56,955 nt of DNA from Chryseobacterium gleum. GTDB lineage: Bacteria; Bacteroidota; Bacteroidia; Flavobacteriales; Schleiferiaceae. Below are positions 1 to 9,460 of the stretch, in pieces (the first letter of the stretch is position 1; the number at the start of each line of letters is the position of its first letter). The notes beneath the pieces were generated by a model. It saw nothing but the letters and a program-made list of their open reading frames with translations, did no database searches and had not been told where the DNA came from. The DNA is taken from NCBI GenBank assembly GCA_945883565.1, contig CAMCXO010000016.1:1-56955 (forward strand), given 5' to 3'. A program made the translations under genes and the position numbers.

Positions 1-1
1 G

Positions 2-3000
2 ATAGCCAGTCCAACGGGCATTAGCTACAATTGGACCTGCCCCGACAGCACCCGATTAAGTTGGAGCCCGGTTTCGGGGGCCACAGCTTATGAAATTTAC
101 CGATTGGGCAACCGAAATATGGATTTAATAGGTACCACCACCCAGACCCATTTTGTGGCCCAAGGGGTTGCCCACACACAAACCGAATGGTTTAGTGTAA
201 GAGCCATAACTTCTGCAGGCTTGCCCGGTAAGCGTGCAAATGCCGTTCAACGCCCAAGTGGAGTTTCCAATTGCTCGAATGTTTGTGTTTTAGGTGGAAC
301 CTTAAATGTGGGTCAAATTCAACTGAATTCGGCTCAAATAAGCATAGGCTCTCCCCTTACAGGCGTTCAATCATACGAAGTACAATACGGACCTCCCGGT
401 TTTGTAAGCGGAACCATTGTTAATACATCAACCACCACATTTACCCTAAACAATTTAAGCGCTGCCACTTTATACGAAGTTCGAGTAAGGGCCTTATGTG
501 CCAATGGAAGCTATACCAACAGCATAAGCACCCAATTTTCTACGGCCTTGTGTTCGGCAAGTAACCAATGTAATTTTACCATTGCCATGAGCGATTCTTA
601 TGGCGACGGATGGAATGGAAACGTATTGGCTTTGCGTCAAAATGGACAGGTTGTGGCCAGTTTTGGACAACAATTTACCACCGGAACAAGTTTCACCCCA
701 TTTACCGTACCGCTTTGCGATGCCTTTAACACAGAAGTGGTGGTTCAAACTTTGGGAAGCTATACCAGTGAAGTGGGTTTGGTTATTACAAGTAATACAG
801 GCGCTACCGTATTTAGTCGCAATAGCGGCACCACCTTTGCTGCAGGAGCGGTTTTAGGCAGTTTCACAACAGCCTGTGGTTTTGTAGTAAGCTGTGATAC
901 CGTATCGCAGTTAAGCGCCGTTCCAACCGCTTCTTCTGCAAGCTTAAGCTGGAACGGAACCGCATCGTCTTATCAAGTTAGTTACGGACCGGCCGGAACT
1001 TTGGCTGGAGGCGGAACTTTGGTTAACACCTCTACCAACAGTCTTAATCTAAATAATTTAAGTGCTCAAACCAATTATGTGTTTTATGTAAGGGCAGTTT
1101 GTGGAAGTGTGAACAGCGCTTGGTCAAGGGCTTTCAATTTTACCACTCTTTGTTCTACCGCCAGCATGCCATACAGCCGAACATTTACTAGCTGGCCACC
1201 CACATGTTGGGATTTAAGCGGCCAAACCCGAACTGTGGTTCAATACAATAACCAATTTTTGGAAGCCAGCTTTTGGAGTTGGACAGCAGGTAACAATGCC
1301 CAAATCACCACAGAACCCATTCAATTAAGTGCAGCAGCCCGCTTGCGATTTGGTTGGTCGCATCTCTACAGTTCAACCTATCCAAATGACGCTATTGAAG
1401 TGTACGTAAAACCCATTGGCTCAATTAACTGGACACTTCTTAAAACCCTTTCGGGCCCCACTTTTACCACCACAGGTGCCACAAATACAGCGCCTGCTCC
1501 TGTTTTTAATCAAGAAGTTATTGGCCTTTCGGCCTTTGCCTCGCAAACCGTTCAAGTGCGATTGCTTTTCAAAAGCGGCTACGGCCCCGATGTTTTTGTA
1601 GATGGTTTTTATGTTGAGCAAGCAGTTGGTTGCGACATTCCCAGTCAATTAACGCTGTTAAATGTTGCCTCTGATGGCGCCAACATCCAATGGAGCTCCG
1701 GAGTAAGCAGCGCGGATTCTTATGAAATTCAGGTTGGCCTTCAAAGTGCGCCGGCTTCTACTTACTTTGCTACCTTTAGTGGAACCGGGAACATTGGCTT
1801 AATTAGCGGTTTACAAGCAAATACCGATTATAAAGTAAGGGTTCGTCAACGTTGCGGAGCCAATTGGAGCGCATTTTCGGGTGTTTTTAACTTTACCACA
1901 GGCTGCGCCATTGCTGGCTTGCCTTATTTGCGCGATTTTGATTCTTGGCCTCCAACATGTTGGCAGTTCGATGGAAGCAAAACCCTCACCCAAAGCAATG
2001 GACTTTACCTTTATGCCAATTTCTGGGGCTGGACTGCAGGAAATACAGCAGCATTTAACACAGAACCCATTGTTTTAAACCAAGCCGCTGAACTTAAATT
2101 TTCGTGGTCGCATCTTTACAATGTAAGCTATCCAACCGACAGTTTGTTGGTATTAGTTCGTCCAGCTGGTATTGCCAATACCTGGACCAGAGTGCGCGTT
2201 TTGGCCGGTCCGAACTTTAACACTTCGGGTGCTTTAAGCGATGATCCGGCTCCCAGAGCCAATTTTATTGACGAAACTATTTCGCTTACAGCCTATCAGG
2301 GCGACACCATTGAAATTAGACTGTTGTTCAAATCCGGTTATGGACCATCGGTGTTTATTGACGATTTTAAAGTGGAAGCATTAAGCAATTGTGCTAAGCC
2401 AACTGCGTTGAACGCCTCAAACATCAGTTTTAATTCGGCGAGCATAGATTGGCAAAATGGAATACCCACCGCCGATAAATGGCAAATAGAATATGGTCCG
2501 TTTGGTTATTTGCCCGGCCAAGGTCAGCGGGTAATTGTTCAAAACAAGCCTTTTCAACTTAGCCAACTCACGGCAGGTCAAATTTACAGTTTGCGAATCC
2601 GAGAAATTTGCTCGAGCCAAGACACCAGCGCCTTTTCGCAAGCTATACAGTTTACTACCCCTTGCAGCAGGATAAGCGATTTCCCCGCCTTGTTCACTTT
2701 TGATTCTATTCCCACAAATGCCACCGATATATTAAGCAATTGCTGGACTTTAGGGGGCATTACCGGAAAGTCAGATCCCCGCTGGAGAACTCTAAACACC
2801 TCTACACCCTCTCTTAGCACAGGGCCTTCAGGCGACTACACAGGAAATGGAAACTTTATCTTTATGGAAACCTCGACACCCGCAAGCCCGGGCGATCAGG
2901 CCAGCGTTTTAAGTCCAATTTTTGATTTGCGAGATAAAATTCAACCTGAATTGCACTTTTATTACCATATGTATGGCATCAGTATGGGCAGTTTACAAGT

Positions 3001-4582
3001 AGATGTTTATGATGGCACGAGTTGGACCAATCAAGTATGGAATTTAAGCGGTCAACAACACGCATCAAGTGCTTCGCCATGGAGCTTAGCTACCATTGAT
3101 CTTAGTGCATGGGAAGGTCTTGCCGACGTTCAGGTTCGTTTTGTGGGCACCACCGGAAGCAGTTTCGATTCAGATATGGCCCTTGATCAAATAAGCCTAA
3201 CCGCGTTACCAGCGCCAACTGAACCCATTGTAAACAGTATTTCGGTTCAAAACATCACCCAAAATTCGGCTGTGTTCAATGCCTTAATTAGCAGCACCGG
3301 AGGATTACCCATCTCACAAAGCGGGGTGGTATTTGCTCAAAATGCCAATGTAAACCTCAACAATGGCATTGTTTTGAATTCTAATCCAGATACCGGTTAT
3401 TTTCAATTGCCTATAACCAATTTGCAAACCCAAACCCATTACTATGCACGGGCATTTGCAGTAAATTCTGTTGGTGTAGCCTATGGCAACGAGTTAAATT
3501 TTAGCACTTTGTGTGATAGTATGTCGCTAAATGTTAACGTTTATAACCACTACAGTGCAGGCTTTAAATGGAGGGCTATTGCCGGTGCTTCTTCTTACCG
3601 TTTGCAATGGAAACTACAAGGCAGCCAAAGCTGGAATAACTTGGCAGCAAGCGATACCTTCCGCGATGTTTTGAGCTTAGCTCCAGGCGATTATTGGGTA
3701 AGGGTATATGCCTTTCAACAAGGCGACACTTCTTGTTCTAAAGCATTCAGCATACAATGCGCCAATAATTTAAGCTTTAACCACAACTTGTTTCAAGCCA
3801 CAGAAATGGGTGTTGGAGGCAGATTGTCGGTATTTAGCGTACAAGGTGGTAGAAGAAATTACAACTTTATGGCTATACATAGCTCGGGAGATACTACTGC
3901 TCAGTTTAACCGGCTAAGTGCGAATTTATCTAACCTAAAGTCGGGCCAGTACACTTTTGTTTTAAGCGATCAAATGGGCTGTGAGGCTCCAACTTTCGCG
4001 TTTAACATTGAGCCTTTGGACACTGGCTTTATCCCCTATTTGATTAGCATGCCCAATGCATCCCCTAATGGGTTTAGAGCCATTTGGAATCGTCCTAAAC
4101 ATAATGGAGGGTTTACAAATGGAATTATTAATTATCAACTTAGGCTCAGAAACGAAACCGATAATCAACTGGTTCAGTTGTATACAGGTTTGCTCGACAC
4201 AACACTCACCATCACGAATTTAATTCCGGGCAAGCGTTATAAGGCAAATGTTAGAGCAAGGTATAACAACGGACAAGGGGCACGAAATTCGGCTTATTCA
4301 AATGCCCGTTCTCGTGTAATTCAGGCAAGCTCCAGCAAACAAGCCCTAGATGCTTACTACTTTTCTAAAGTCTATCCTAACCCATTTACACATGAAATTA
4401 TGGTAGAACTAGCCGAAGCGGCAGAGGTGAGCATTTTCGATTTTAGCGGAAGGTTGGTTTACAGCCAATGGCACGACGGAGGATTGAATACCATCCTCTT
4501 AGAAAACCTATCCAAAGGTGCATATATAATTGAATTGCGTGGTCAAAATGCCAAGGAGAGTTTCCGCTTGTTGAAGCAATAA
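2..4582 (+). CDS. Giant secreted Fn3/jelly-roll protein, T9SS type A sorting domain (5'-truncated by window)
   Basis: The reading frame is open from base 2, so the N-terminus lies outside the window; 1,526 codons are visible. It is a mosaic surface or secreted protein. Fibronectin type III units lie near 2-256, 305-550, 893-1147, 1633-1890, 2397-2660 and 4020-4330. A DSYGDGWNG-type domain lies near 550-890. Two similar jelly-roll-like domains lie at about 1147-1625 and 1903-2386, both with a WPPTCW motif, a WTAGN motif and an FKSGYGP motif. A MAM-like domain lies at about 2690-3210. The last 70 residues, starting VYPNPF and ending FRLLKQ, form a type A T9SS C-terminal sorting domain, so export across the outer membrane by T9SS and cell-surface anchoring or release are expected. 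No catalytic domain is visible; one could lie upstream, since such arrays often trail peptidases. Confidence is high for architecture and low for biological role. Confidence 0.9.
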   Translation: MASPTGISYNWTCPDSTRLSWSPVSGATAYEIYRLGNRNMDLIGTTTQTHFVAQGVAHTQTEWFSVRAITSAGLPGKRANAVQRPSGVSNCSNVCVLGGTLNVGQIQLNSAQISIGSPLTGVQSYEVQYGPPGFVSGTIVNTSTTTFTLNNLSAATLYEVRVRALCANGSYTNSISTQFSTALCSASNQCNFTIAMSDSYGDGWNGNVLALRQNGQVVASFGQQFTTGTSFTPFTVPLCDAFNTEVVVQTLGSYTSEVGLVITSNTGATVFSRNSGTTFAAGAVLGSFTTACGFVVSCDTVSQLSAVPTASSASLSWNGTASSYQVSYGPAGTLAGGGTLVNTSTNSLNLNNLSAQTNYVFYVRAVCGSVNSAWSRAFNFTTLCSTASMPYSRTFTSWPPTCWDLSGQTRTVVQYNNQFLEASFWSWTAGNNAQITTEPIQLSAAARLRFGWSHLYSSTYPNDAIEVYVKPIGSINWTLLKTLSGPTFTTTGATNTAPAPVFNQEVIGLSAFASQTVQVRLLFKSGYGPDVFVDGFYVEQAVGCDIPSQLTLLNVASDGANIQWSSGVSSADSYEIQVGLQSAPASTYFATFSGTGNIGLISGLQANTDYKVRVRQRCGANWSAFSGVFNFTTGCAIAGLPYLRDFDSWPPTCWQFDGSKTLTQSNGLYLYANFWGWTAGNTAAFNTEPIVLNQAAELKFSWSHLYNVSYPTDSLLVLVRPAGIANTWTRVRVLAGPNFNTSGALSDDPAPRANFIDETISLTAYQGDTIEIRLLFKSGYGPSVFIDDFKVEALSNCAKPTALNASNISFNSASIDWQNGIPTADKWQIEYGPFGYLPGQGQRVIVQNKPFQLSQLTAGQIYSLRIREICSSQDTSAFSQAIQFTTPCSRISDFPALFTFDSIPTNATDILSNCWTLGGITGKSDPRWRTLNTSTPSLSTGPSGDYTGNGNFIFMETSTPASPGDQASVLSPIFDLRDKIQPELHFYYHMYGISMGSLQVDVYDGTSWTNQVWNLSGQQHASSASPWSLATIDLSAWEGLADVQVRFVGTTGSSFDSDMALDQISLTALPAPTEPIVNSISVQNITQNSAVFNALISSTGGLPISQSGVVFAQNANVNLNNGIVLNSNPDTGYFQLPITNLQTQTHYYARAFAVNSVGVAYGNELNFSTLCDSMSLNVNVYNHYSAGFKWRAIAGASSYRLQWKLQGSQSWNNLAASDTFRDVLSLAPGDYWVRVYAFQQGDTSCSKAFSIQCANNLSFNHNLFQATEMGVGGRLSVFSVQGGRRNYNFMAIHSSGDTTAQFNRLSANLSNLKSGQYTFVLSDQMGCEAPTFAFNIEPLDTGFIPYLISMPNASPNGFRAIWNRPKHNGGFTNGIINYQLRLRNETDNQLVQLYTGLLDTTLTITNLIPGKRYKANVRARYNNGQGARNSAYSNARSRVIQASSSKQALDAYYFSKVYPNPFTHEIMVELAEAAEVSIFDFSGRLVYSQWHDGGLNTILLENLSKGAYIIELRGQNAKESFRLLKQ

Positions 4583-4600
4583 CATTAAATGACAAAATGA

Positions 4601-4641
4601 TTTTTTAAGCCTGCGGATTTTTCTTCCGCAGGCTTAAAAAA
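4601..4641. terminator. Bidirectional intrinsic terminator
   Basis: The 17-nt arms at 4601-4617 and 4625-4641 are perfectly complementary. The core is AAGCCTGCGGA paired with TCCGCAGGCTT, and the arms are flanked by T6 on the left and A6 on the right, so a U-tract follows the hairpin on either strand. It sits between two convergent genes, the giant T9SS protein and the esterase. Confidence 0.9.
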
Positions 4642-4771
4642 CAGAATCGCTTTATTAAGAAATAAAAAGAGGAAGTTAATTTGGAAGTACGACGAAAATT
4701 GACACGCTTAAAATATGTTAGCTTTCAGTTTGGTATTCTTGGCTTTATATTTTCTGAGACCAGGCATGAAC

Positions 4772-5416
4772 TCATAAATGGCCTTTCATCCATTCACTGA
4801 GATCGGTCATAACTTGTGCATTTATACCATGACCGAGGGGGTACTCGCGGTAATGGTGGGCTATTTTCATTTGCTCTAAAGCCTTACTACTTTCACGTGC
4901 CCATTGAATAGGTATTACGTCATCTTGTGTGCCATGGGCCAGAAACAAATGGGTATTGGCAAGGGCATTTTGAGGCATTTGTTGCGGGAGAAGGTCTTTG
5001 TTTAAATATCCACTTAGAGCTATGACGCCTTGAAGCCTTTTTGGGCAACGCAATGCCAATGCCAGTGAAAGAATGCTGCCTTGGCTAAAGCCCATGAGCC
5101 AAATTTCATTGGGGTTGCAGTCTTTCTCTTCTGCCCATTTTGGTAAACTTTCTTCAAGGGAATCGAGGGTTTCTAGGGCCTGAGCAACATTGGTTCGTAT
5201 GCCATTATCGGTAAAATCGAGGCTATACCAGGCAAACCCTCCCCAGGGTAAGCGGTGCGGGGCTCGCAGACTAATCACTTTAAATTGCTGCGGCAGTAGC
5301 GGAGCCAGTCCAATAAGGTCATTCTCATGGCTGCCATAACCATGCATCATAATTAAGAGGCGGTTCGCATTCTGGGCATTGCCAAGAAGCTCTTCAGTGT
5401 AAAAAAGAGGGCTCAT
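4772..5416 (-). CDS. Alpha/beta-hydrolase, phospholipase/carboxylesterase family
   Basis: A 214-residue cytoplasmic serine esterase of the phospholipase/carboxylesterase (YpfH-like) family, of normal length. Visible elements are an oxyanion-type HGYG motif near residue 25, the nucleophile elbow GFSQG with Ser111, the acid in HGTQD (Asp165) and the base in GHG (His196), a complete catalytic triad. The family hydrolyses short-chain acyl esters; the natural substrate cannot be read from sequence. It starts with ATG overlapping the stop of the upstream Nudix gene by 4 bases, so the two are translationally coupled and probably co-transcribed. Confidence 0.88.
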   Translation of the reverse strand: MSPLFYTEELLGNAQNANRLLIMMHGYGSHENDLIGLAPLLPQQFKVISLRAPHRLPWGGFAWYSLDFTDNGIRTNVAQALETLDSLEESLPKWAEEKDCNPNEIWLMGFSQGSILSLALALRCPKRLQGVIALSGYLNKDLLPQQMPQNALANTHLFLAHGTQDDVIPIQWARESSKALEQMKIAHHYREYPLGHGINAQVMTDLSEWMKGHL

Positions 5417-5958
5417 TGGCGCTTCAATCGATCGTAAGTTCCGAAATGTACCGCGGTTTGGCCGGTTTTTCGGTCGCTAAAAAAGCGCTGCAGGGCAAAG
5501 CTTGACGACGTAAAGGCCATTTCGTTCCATGGCACTTCATTCTCGGCAAACAGCTCTATTTGCGTGCTTTCAGGGGTTGTTTCGAAATGAGGTGATTTCA
5601 TTTGAGCCAAGAAAATGAGGTAAACCTGATGTTCGTGCAAAAGGTTGTATACAGTGTGAAGACGTATAAGTTCTACTTGTGCCCCAGTTTCTTCAAATAC
5701 TTCTCGCACAGCACCCGATTCAACACTTTCCTCCGATTCAAGGAATCCACAAGGTAGATTCCAAAGGTCTTTTCGGGGTTCAATACCTCGTCTTGCTACA
5801 AGCACTTTGTTTTCCCAAACCGGTAAACAGCCTACAATCATTCGGGGATTTTCGTAGTGAATGCGGTTGCAATTGGTGCATTGGTAACGGGGCAAATGGT
5901 CGCCGTTTGGAATGGCAAACACCAAGGGGCTATTGCCACAGTGGGAGCAGAAGTTCAA
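5413..5958 (-). CDS. Nudix hydrolase with N-terminal zinc ribbon
   Basis: A 181-residue Nudix hydrolase. The N-terminus has a CxxC pair (Cys4, Cys7) and a second pair (Cys27, Cys30) forming a zinc ribbon like that of NADH pyrophosphatase-type proteins. A full Nudix box spans Gly71 to Ala93 and ends REVFEETGA, so it should cleave a nucleoside diphosphate linked to another moiety with Mg2+. The best start is a TTG at 5958: a stop lies two codons upstream in frame, and the first ATG (residue 40) would remove the zinc ribbon. It is coupled by a 4-base overlap to the downstream esterase. The exact substrate (NADH, ADP-ribose or other) is not determinable here. Confidence 0.88.
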   Translation of the reverse strand: MNFCSHCGNSPLVFAIPNGDHLPRYQCTNCNRIHYENPRMIVGCLPVWENKVLVARRGIEPRKDLWNLPCGFLESEESVESGAVREVFEETGAQVELIRLHTVYNLLHEHQVYLIFLAQMKSPHFETTPESTQIELFAENEVPWNEMAFTSSSFALQRFFSDRKTGQTAVHFGTYDRLKRQ

Positions 5959-6026
5959 GATTTATGGCATTAAAGGGTTAGGTAATCAGATGCTTTTTTG
6001 CGAATGCGAAAATCGCCATAAAGTAA

Positions 6027-7364
6027 CTAAGCCAAAACCGCTTCTTCTTCTTTTTGTGCCATTCCGAATCGCTGTTTAATGTTTACTTCGGCCCCCAGCT
6101 TACTCAACAAAGTGTAGAGTCCAAAATAGGTTCGGTTAATATATAGGGCATCTTTAGGTCCTCGGGCACCGTTGGCCTTTCGCAACCGTTTGTCTTGGGC
6201 TAGGTCTTCGCTTAAAGCGTAAATGCTTTTAAAATAGGCCTCATCGCCAAAATTAAAACGCTTTGATCTGAAAGGACGGCTTAACAAGACGTTAAGCATC
6301 AGAAGTTTTTCTTTAAAGTAAACAGCATCGTCGGCACTGTCGTCGGGCAACAAATAGCGCAATTCGCGCAGCAATTGGTCATAACCTTCCGGTTCGCTGT
6401 TTTCGTCGGTTATATTCAAAAGCTTGAAGTACGAATGGTAAAAAGATTCGGAAAGCTCCTTAACACAGCCAAAGTCAATAATACCTAATTCTCCTTGGGG
6501 TTTCAACAGAAAGTTGCCTGGGTGTGGGTCGGCATGAACTTGCTTGAGTTCGTGAATCTGAAAGTCATAAAAATCCCAAAGGGCTTGACCAATTTGATTT
6601 CGAATGGCCTGAGTGGGTTTTTCTGTCAAAAACGCATCGAGGTGTTTACCATCAAGCCATTGCATACATAAGATTCGTCGGCTACTCAGTTCGGGCACAT
6701 ATTCCGGAAAAACAAGATTAGGGATGTGGGCACAGGCTTGTGCAATTTCTTTAGACCTAGTAAGTTCAAGTTGGTAATTGCATTCCTCATTAAGGCGTTC
6801 TTCAACTTCTTGTAAGTAATGGGAAATATCGGCTTCGCTAAGGTTGAACATCCGCATGGCGATGGGTTTTACCAACCTCAAATCGCTGGCTATGCTTTCG
6901 GCAACCCCTGGATATTGAACTTTTACAGCAAAGGTCTGATTTAGTCTTTGGCCTTTATGCACTTGACCAATTGAAGCAGCAGCAGCGGCGCTCTTAGAAA
7001 ATGTTTCGAAAAAATGCTCTGGACCATTCCCAAGTTCACTTCTAAAAGTTTTTACAACTAGCGGGTACGATAGAGGCGGCGCATTGTATTGTGCCATAGC
7101 AAATCGCTCGGTATAAGCCCCTGGTAAGAGACCTTGATCCATGCTCAGCATTTGGGCCACTTTTAACGCACTGCCTTTTAATTCAGAAAGGCTGTTGTAA
7201 ATATCTCGTGCATTGTCTTCGTTAAGTTCTTCGCGGCCTAAATCAGGGTTAACCAATTTTTTGGTGTAGTACTTAAGGTAGTTTCCACCCACTTTGGCAC
7301 CTGTGGCAACGAACTTTGTGGCGCGCTGAACCTTGCCAACCGGAATGCTATTTTGTTCTTTCAT
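6027..7364 (-). CDS. AarF/ABC1/UbiB-family atypical kinase-like protein
   Basis: A 445-residue member of the ABC1/UbiB/COQ8 family, which are atypical protein-kinase-like ATPases usually linked to isoprenoid lipid or quinone metabolism. Visible features are an alanine-rich nucleotide loop followed by SIGQVHKG, the VKVQYPG segment with the ATP-binding lysine, the catalytic HADPHPGNF motif and the metal-binding IDFG motif. The family signature KxGQ appears as KVAQ (in LKVAQMLSMD), a Gly-to-Ala change. The ATG at 7364 overlaps the stop of the upstream TetR gene by 4 bases, so the pair forms one operon. The native substrate is unknown. Confidence 0.88.
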   Translation of the reverse strand: MKEQNSIPVGKVQRATKFVATGAKVGGNYLKYYTKKLVNPDLGREELNEDNARDIYNSLSELKGSALKVAQMLSMDQGLLPGAYTERFAMAQYNAPPLSYPLVVKTFRSELGNGPEHFFETFSKSAAAAASIGQVHKGQRLNQTFAVKVQYPGVAESIASDLRLVKPIAMRMFNLSEADISHYLQEVEERLNEECNYQLELTRSKEIAQACAHIPNLVFPEYVPELSSRRILCMQWLDGKHLDAFLTEKPTQAIRNQIGQALWDFYDFQIHELKQVHADPHPGNFLLKPQGELGIIDFGCVKELSESFYHSYFKLLNITDENSEPEGYDQLLRELRYLLPDDSADDAVYFKEKLLMLNVLLSRPFRSKRFNFGDEAYFKSIYALSEDLAQDKRLRKANGARGPKDALYINRTYFGLYTLLSKLGAEVNIKQRFGMAQKEEEAVLA

Positions 7365-8038
7365 GCTTGACTTTTCAGAAAGAAGCGTGCAAAATCGGTA
7401 AAAGACTCTATTACGCCTTTGCCCATTAAGTCGAAACTTAAGTTAACGCTTTTTTCTATGGCGGCATCTGTGTTTTCAAATCCTTTGCTGCGGTCGCGTT
7501 TCCAATATTGGAATAAAAAGACCAACTGAAGCCATAATAAATCGGGATACCTACCAGAAACCAATTTACGAGGCGCCACTTCTCCCTGGCTTTCGCCTTC
7601 AAGCAAGATTTCTTTCACCCAATTTTCGAATTCACGTTTTAAGGATTTGAGCGGATCTGATTTTAAAGGCATTGACATCCCATCGCCAAAAGTGGCAATA
7701 GCGAAGCTTCGGTTTTCGAGAAGTTGTTCAAACCAGCTGAAATAGAACGCTAACATTTTTTCACGGGCACTGAATGAGGACCATTCTTCAGAATCGCGCA
7801 GCCTAGTGGTTACCATGTGTATTTGGTTTTTCCAAAAGGTTTCTTCTATTTGTTCGAAGGCATTAAAAGCAGAATAGAAATCTGATTCTTTTATTTCTAT
7901 GGCTTTGCAAAAAGCAAAAACCGATTCCGGTGTACTCGCATGGTTCAATCGGTAATCGACATAAGCCTGTACGATTCTCTCTTCAAGGGTTAATTCGTCT
8001 TTGGCCTTTTTTTTCTTAGTGGTTTGAGCTTCGGTCAT
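7361..8038 (-). CDS. TetR-family-like transcriptional regulator paired with AarF
   Basis: A 225-residue, mostly helical protein. After a basic, low-complexity start (a KKKKAK run) comes a short helix-turn-helix-like region (about residues 20-65) and a ligand-binding-like helical C-terminal domain, matching TetR-like proteins that accompany AarF genes in Bacteroidota. The DNA-binding half is divergent, so assignment rests mainly on size, fold pattern and neighbour. A 23-bp inverted repeat begins two bases upstream of its ATG, which fits autoregulation of this regulator-kinase operon. Confidence 0.65.
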   Translation of the reverse strand: MTEAQTTKKKKAKDELTLEERIVQAYVDYRLNHASTPESVFAFCKAIEIKESDFYSAFNAFEQIEETFWKNQIHMVTTRLRDSEEWSSFSAREKMLAFYFSWFEQLLENRSFAIATFGDGMSMPLKSDPLKSLKREFENWVKEILLEGESQGEVAPRKLVSGRYPDLLWLQLVFLFQYWKRDRSKGFENTDAAIEKSVNLSFDLMGKGVIESFTDFARFFLKSQA

Positions 8039-8039
8039 T

Positions 8040-8062
8040 TTTAGTAAATCTTATATACTAAA
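8040..8062 (-). promoter_or_regulatory. Candidate operator upstream of TetR-like gene
   Basis: A perfect 7-bp inverted repeat, TTTAGTA and TACTAAA with a 9-nt spacer, ends two bases before the TetR-like start codon, where it would cover the ribosome-binding site. TetR proteins commonly bind such dyads and repress themselves. This is inference from position and symmetry only. Confidence 0.4.
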
Positions 8063-8157
8063 GAACGAAGGTAAAGCCGATTTGGTTCGCCTATATAAAC
8101 TAAAATTTTACCTGAAACTACGCTTTTAGGATGGTAGAAAGTGGACTTTCTTTTCTT

Positions 8158-9441
8158 TTATTGTTGATTTTGGAAAGGCGGCAAAATGCGGCTTCGAACT
8201 TCACCGAAGCCAATGCGCAGACTTCCAAAATTGGCGTATGCTTTCATAACAATGGCATCGCCATTGGCCAGAAAGCTTCTGGTTTCGCCATTGTTAAGCG
8301 TTAAAGGTTTTGTGCCTTTCCAAGCCAATTCCAACATAGAGCCATAACTACTAGCTTCTGGGCCCGAAATAGTTCCACTGGCCATAAGGTCTCCACAATT
8401 AATGTTGCAGCCGTTAACGGTGTGATGTGCCAACTGTTGGGCGACGCTCCAATATAAATATTTGGTGTTGGAGTGGCTTATTTTGGTTTGAACCCCATCT
8501 TCTGTTTCAAGCCATACTTCCAAATCGATGTTAAAGTTACGATTGCCGTCTTGTTGAAGGTATGCAAGCGGTTTAGGCTGTTGTTCCGGTCCCGGTATTC
8601 GGGTAGGTTCCAAAGCATCAAGGGTTACAATCCAAGGAGAAATAGAAGAGCCAAAATTTTTACCCAAGAAAGGGCCAAGTGGAACATATTCCCATTTTTG
8701 AAGATCGCGTGCCGACCAATCATTGAAAATGACCATTCCAAAAATAAAATCTTCGGCCTCGTTAACGCCGATGCTTTGCCCGAGTGGTTTTCCTTCGGTG
8801 GTAATAAATGCCATTTCAAGCTCAAAATCCATTTGTTGCGAAGGGCCAAAAACAGGAAATTCGACGTTATTGGGAAGGCTTTGACCCATAGGCCTATGTA
8901 TATCAATACCGCTTACCACAATGCTGGAGCTTCTTCCATGATATCCCACAGGTAGGTGCAACCAATTGGGCATAAGAGCATTTTCGGGACCTCTGAACAT
9001 GATGCCCACATTGGTAGCATGTTCTCGAGAAGAATAAAAATCGGTATAATCTTGAATAAAAACCGGCATCAGCATTTGGACATTCTCGATGGAATAGAGA
9101 ATTTTTTCTACATGATCAGGGTTTTGGCGAAGTTCAGGGTTTTCAAGGTCAAAAATCCAAGCCAATCTATCGCGAACGGCTCGCCATTTGGCTTTACCCA
9201 AGCTTATAAAGTCGTTTAAATTGTCTTGAAAAAACACATCTTCTGGTACTTCCAATCCTTCGAAGTACCCCAATTGATGGAGAGCACTGAGGTCAATAGC
9301 GGTATCGCCAATACGGGTTCCAATGGTAACCACATCATCTTCTGGCAGAAAAACGCCGAAGGGAAGATTTTGTATGGGGAAATCTGATTGATGCGGAACA
9401 TCAATCCAGGATCTTCTAAGGGGGTTGTTGGCGAAGCGCAT
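8158..9441 (-). CDS. fahA: Fumarylacetoacetase
   Basis: A 427-residue fumarylacetoacetate hydrolase, the last enzyme of tyrosine/homogentisate degradation, splitting 4-fumarylacetoacetate into fumarate and acetoacetate. The N-terminal FAH domain (about residues 15-115) is followed by the catalytic domain with HATN, PVGYHGRSSS, an acidic metal site in DFELEMAF and DWSARDLQKWEY, and the GTISGPE motif. Length fits the family (about 415-435). No other tyrosine-degradation gene is adjacent. It is transcribed divergently from glyA across a 52-bp gap holding opposed promoter-like elements. Confidence 0.96.
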   Translation of the reverse strand: MRFANNPLRRSWIDVPHQSDFPIQNLPFGVFLPEDDVVTIGTRIGDTAIDLSALHQLGYFEGLEVPEDVFFQDNLNDFISLGKAKWRAVRDRLAWIFDLENPELRQNPDHVEKILYSIENVQMLMPVFIQDYTDFYSSREHATNVGIMFRGPENALMPNWLHLPVGYHGRSSSIVVSGIDIHRPMGQSLPNNVEFPVFGPSQQMDFELEMAFITTEGKPLGQSIGVNEAEDFIFGMVIFNDWSARDLQKWEYVPLGPFLGKNFGSSISPWIVTLDALEPTRIPGPEQQPKPLAYLQQDGNRNFNIDLEVWLETEDGVQTKISHSNTKYLYWSVAQQLAHHTVNGCNINCGDLMASGTISGPEASSYGSMLELAWKGTKPLTLNNGETRSFLANGDAIVMKAYANFGSLRIGFGEVRSRILPPFQNQQ

Positions 9442-9450
9442 GAATACGAT

Positions 9451-9458
9451 TAGTTTTG
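9451..9458 (+). promoter_or_regulatory. Candidate Bacteroidota promoter (-7 element) for glyA
   Basis: TAGTTTTG matches the Bacteroidota -7 consensus TANNTTTG and lies 36 nt upstream of the glyA ATG. A TTGTTG sequence at 9425-9430 lies 20 nt upstream of it, in the place of the -33 element. This is a pattern match only. Confidence 0.45.
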
Positions 9459-9460
9459 GC

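Noticed and set aside
8473-8955. Plus-strand open frame antisense to fumarylacetoacetase
   Set aside because: It is a shadow of a well-conserved enzyme gene, with no ribosome-binding site or recognisable domain.
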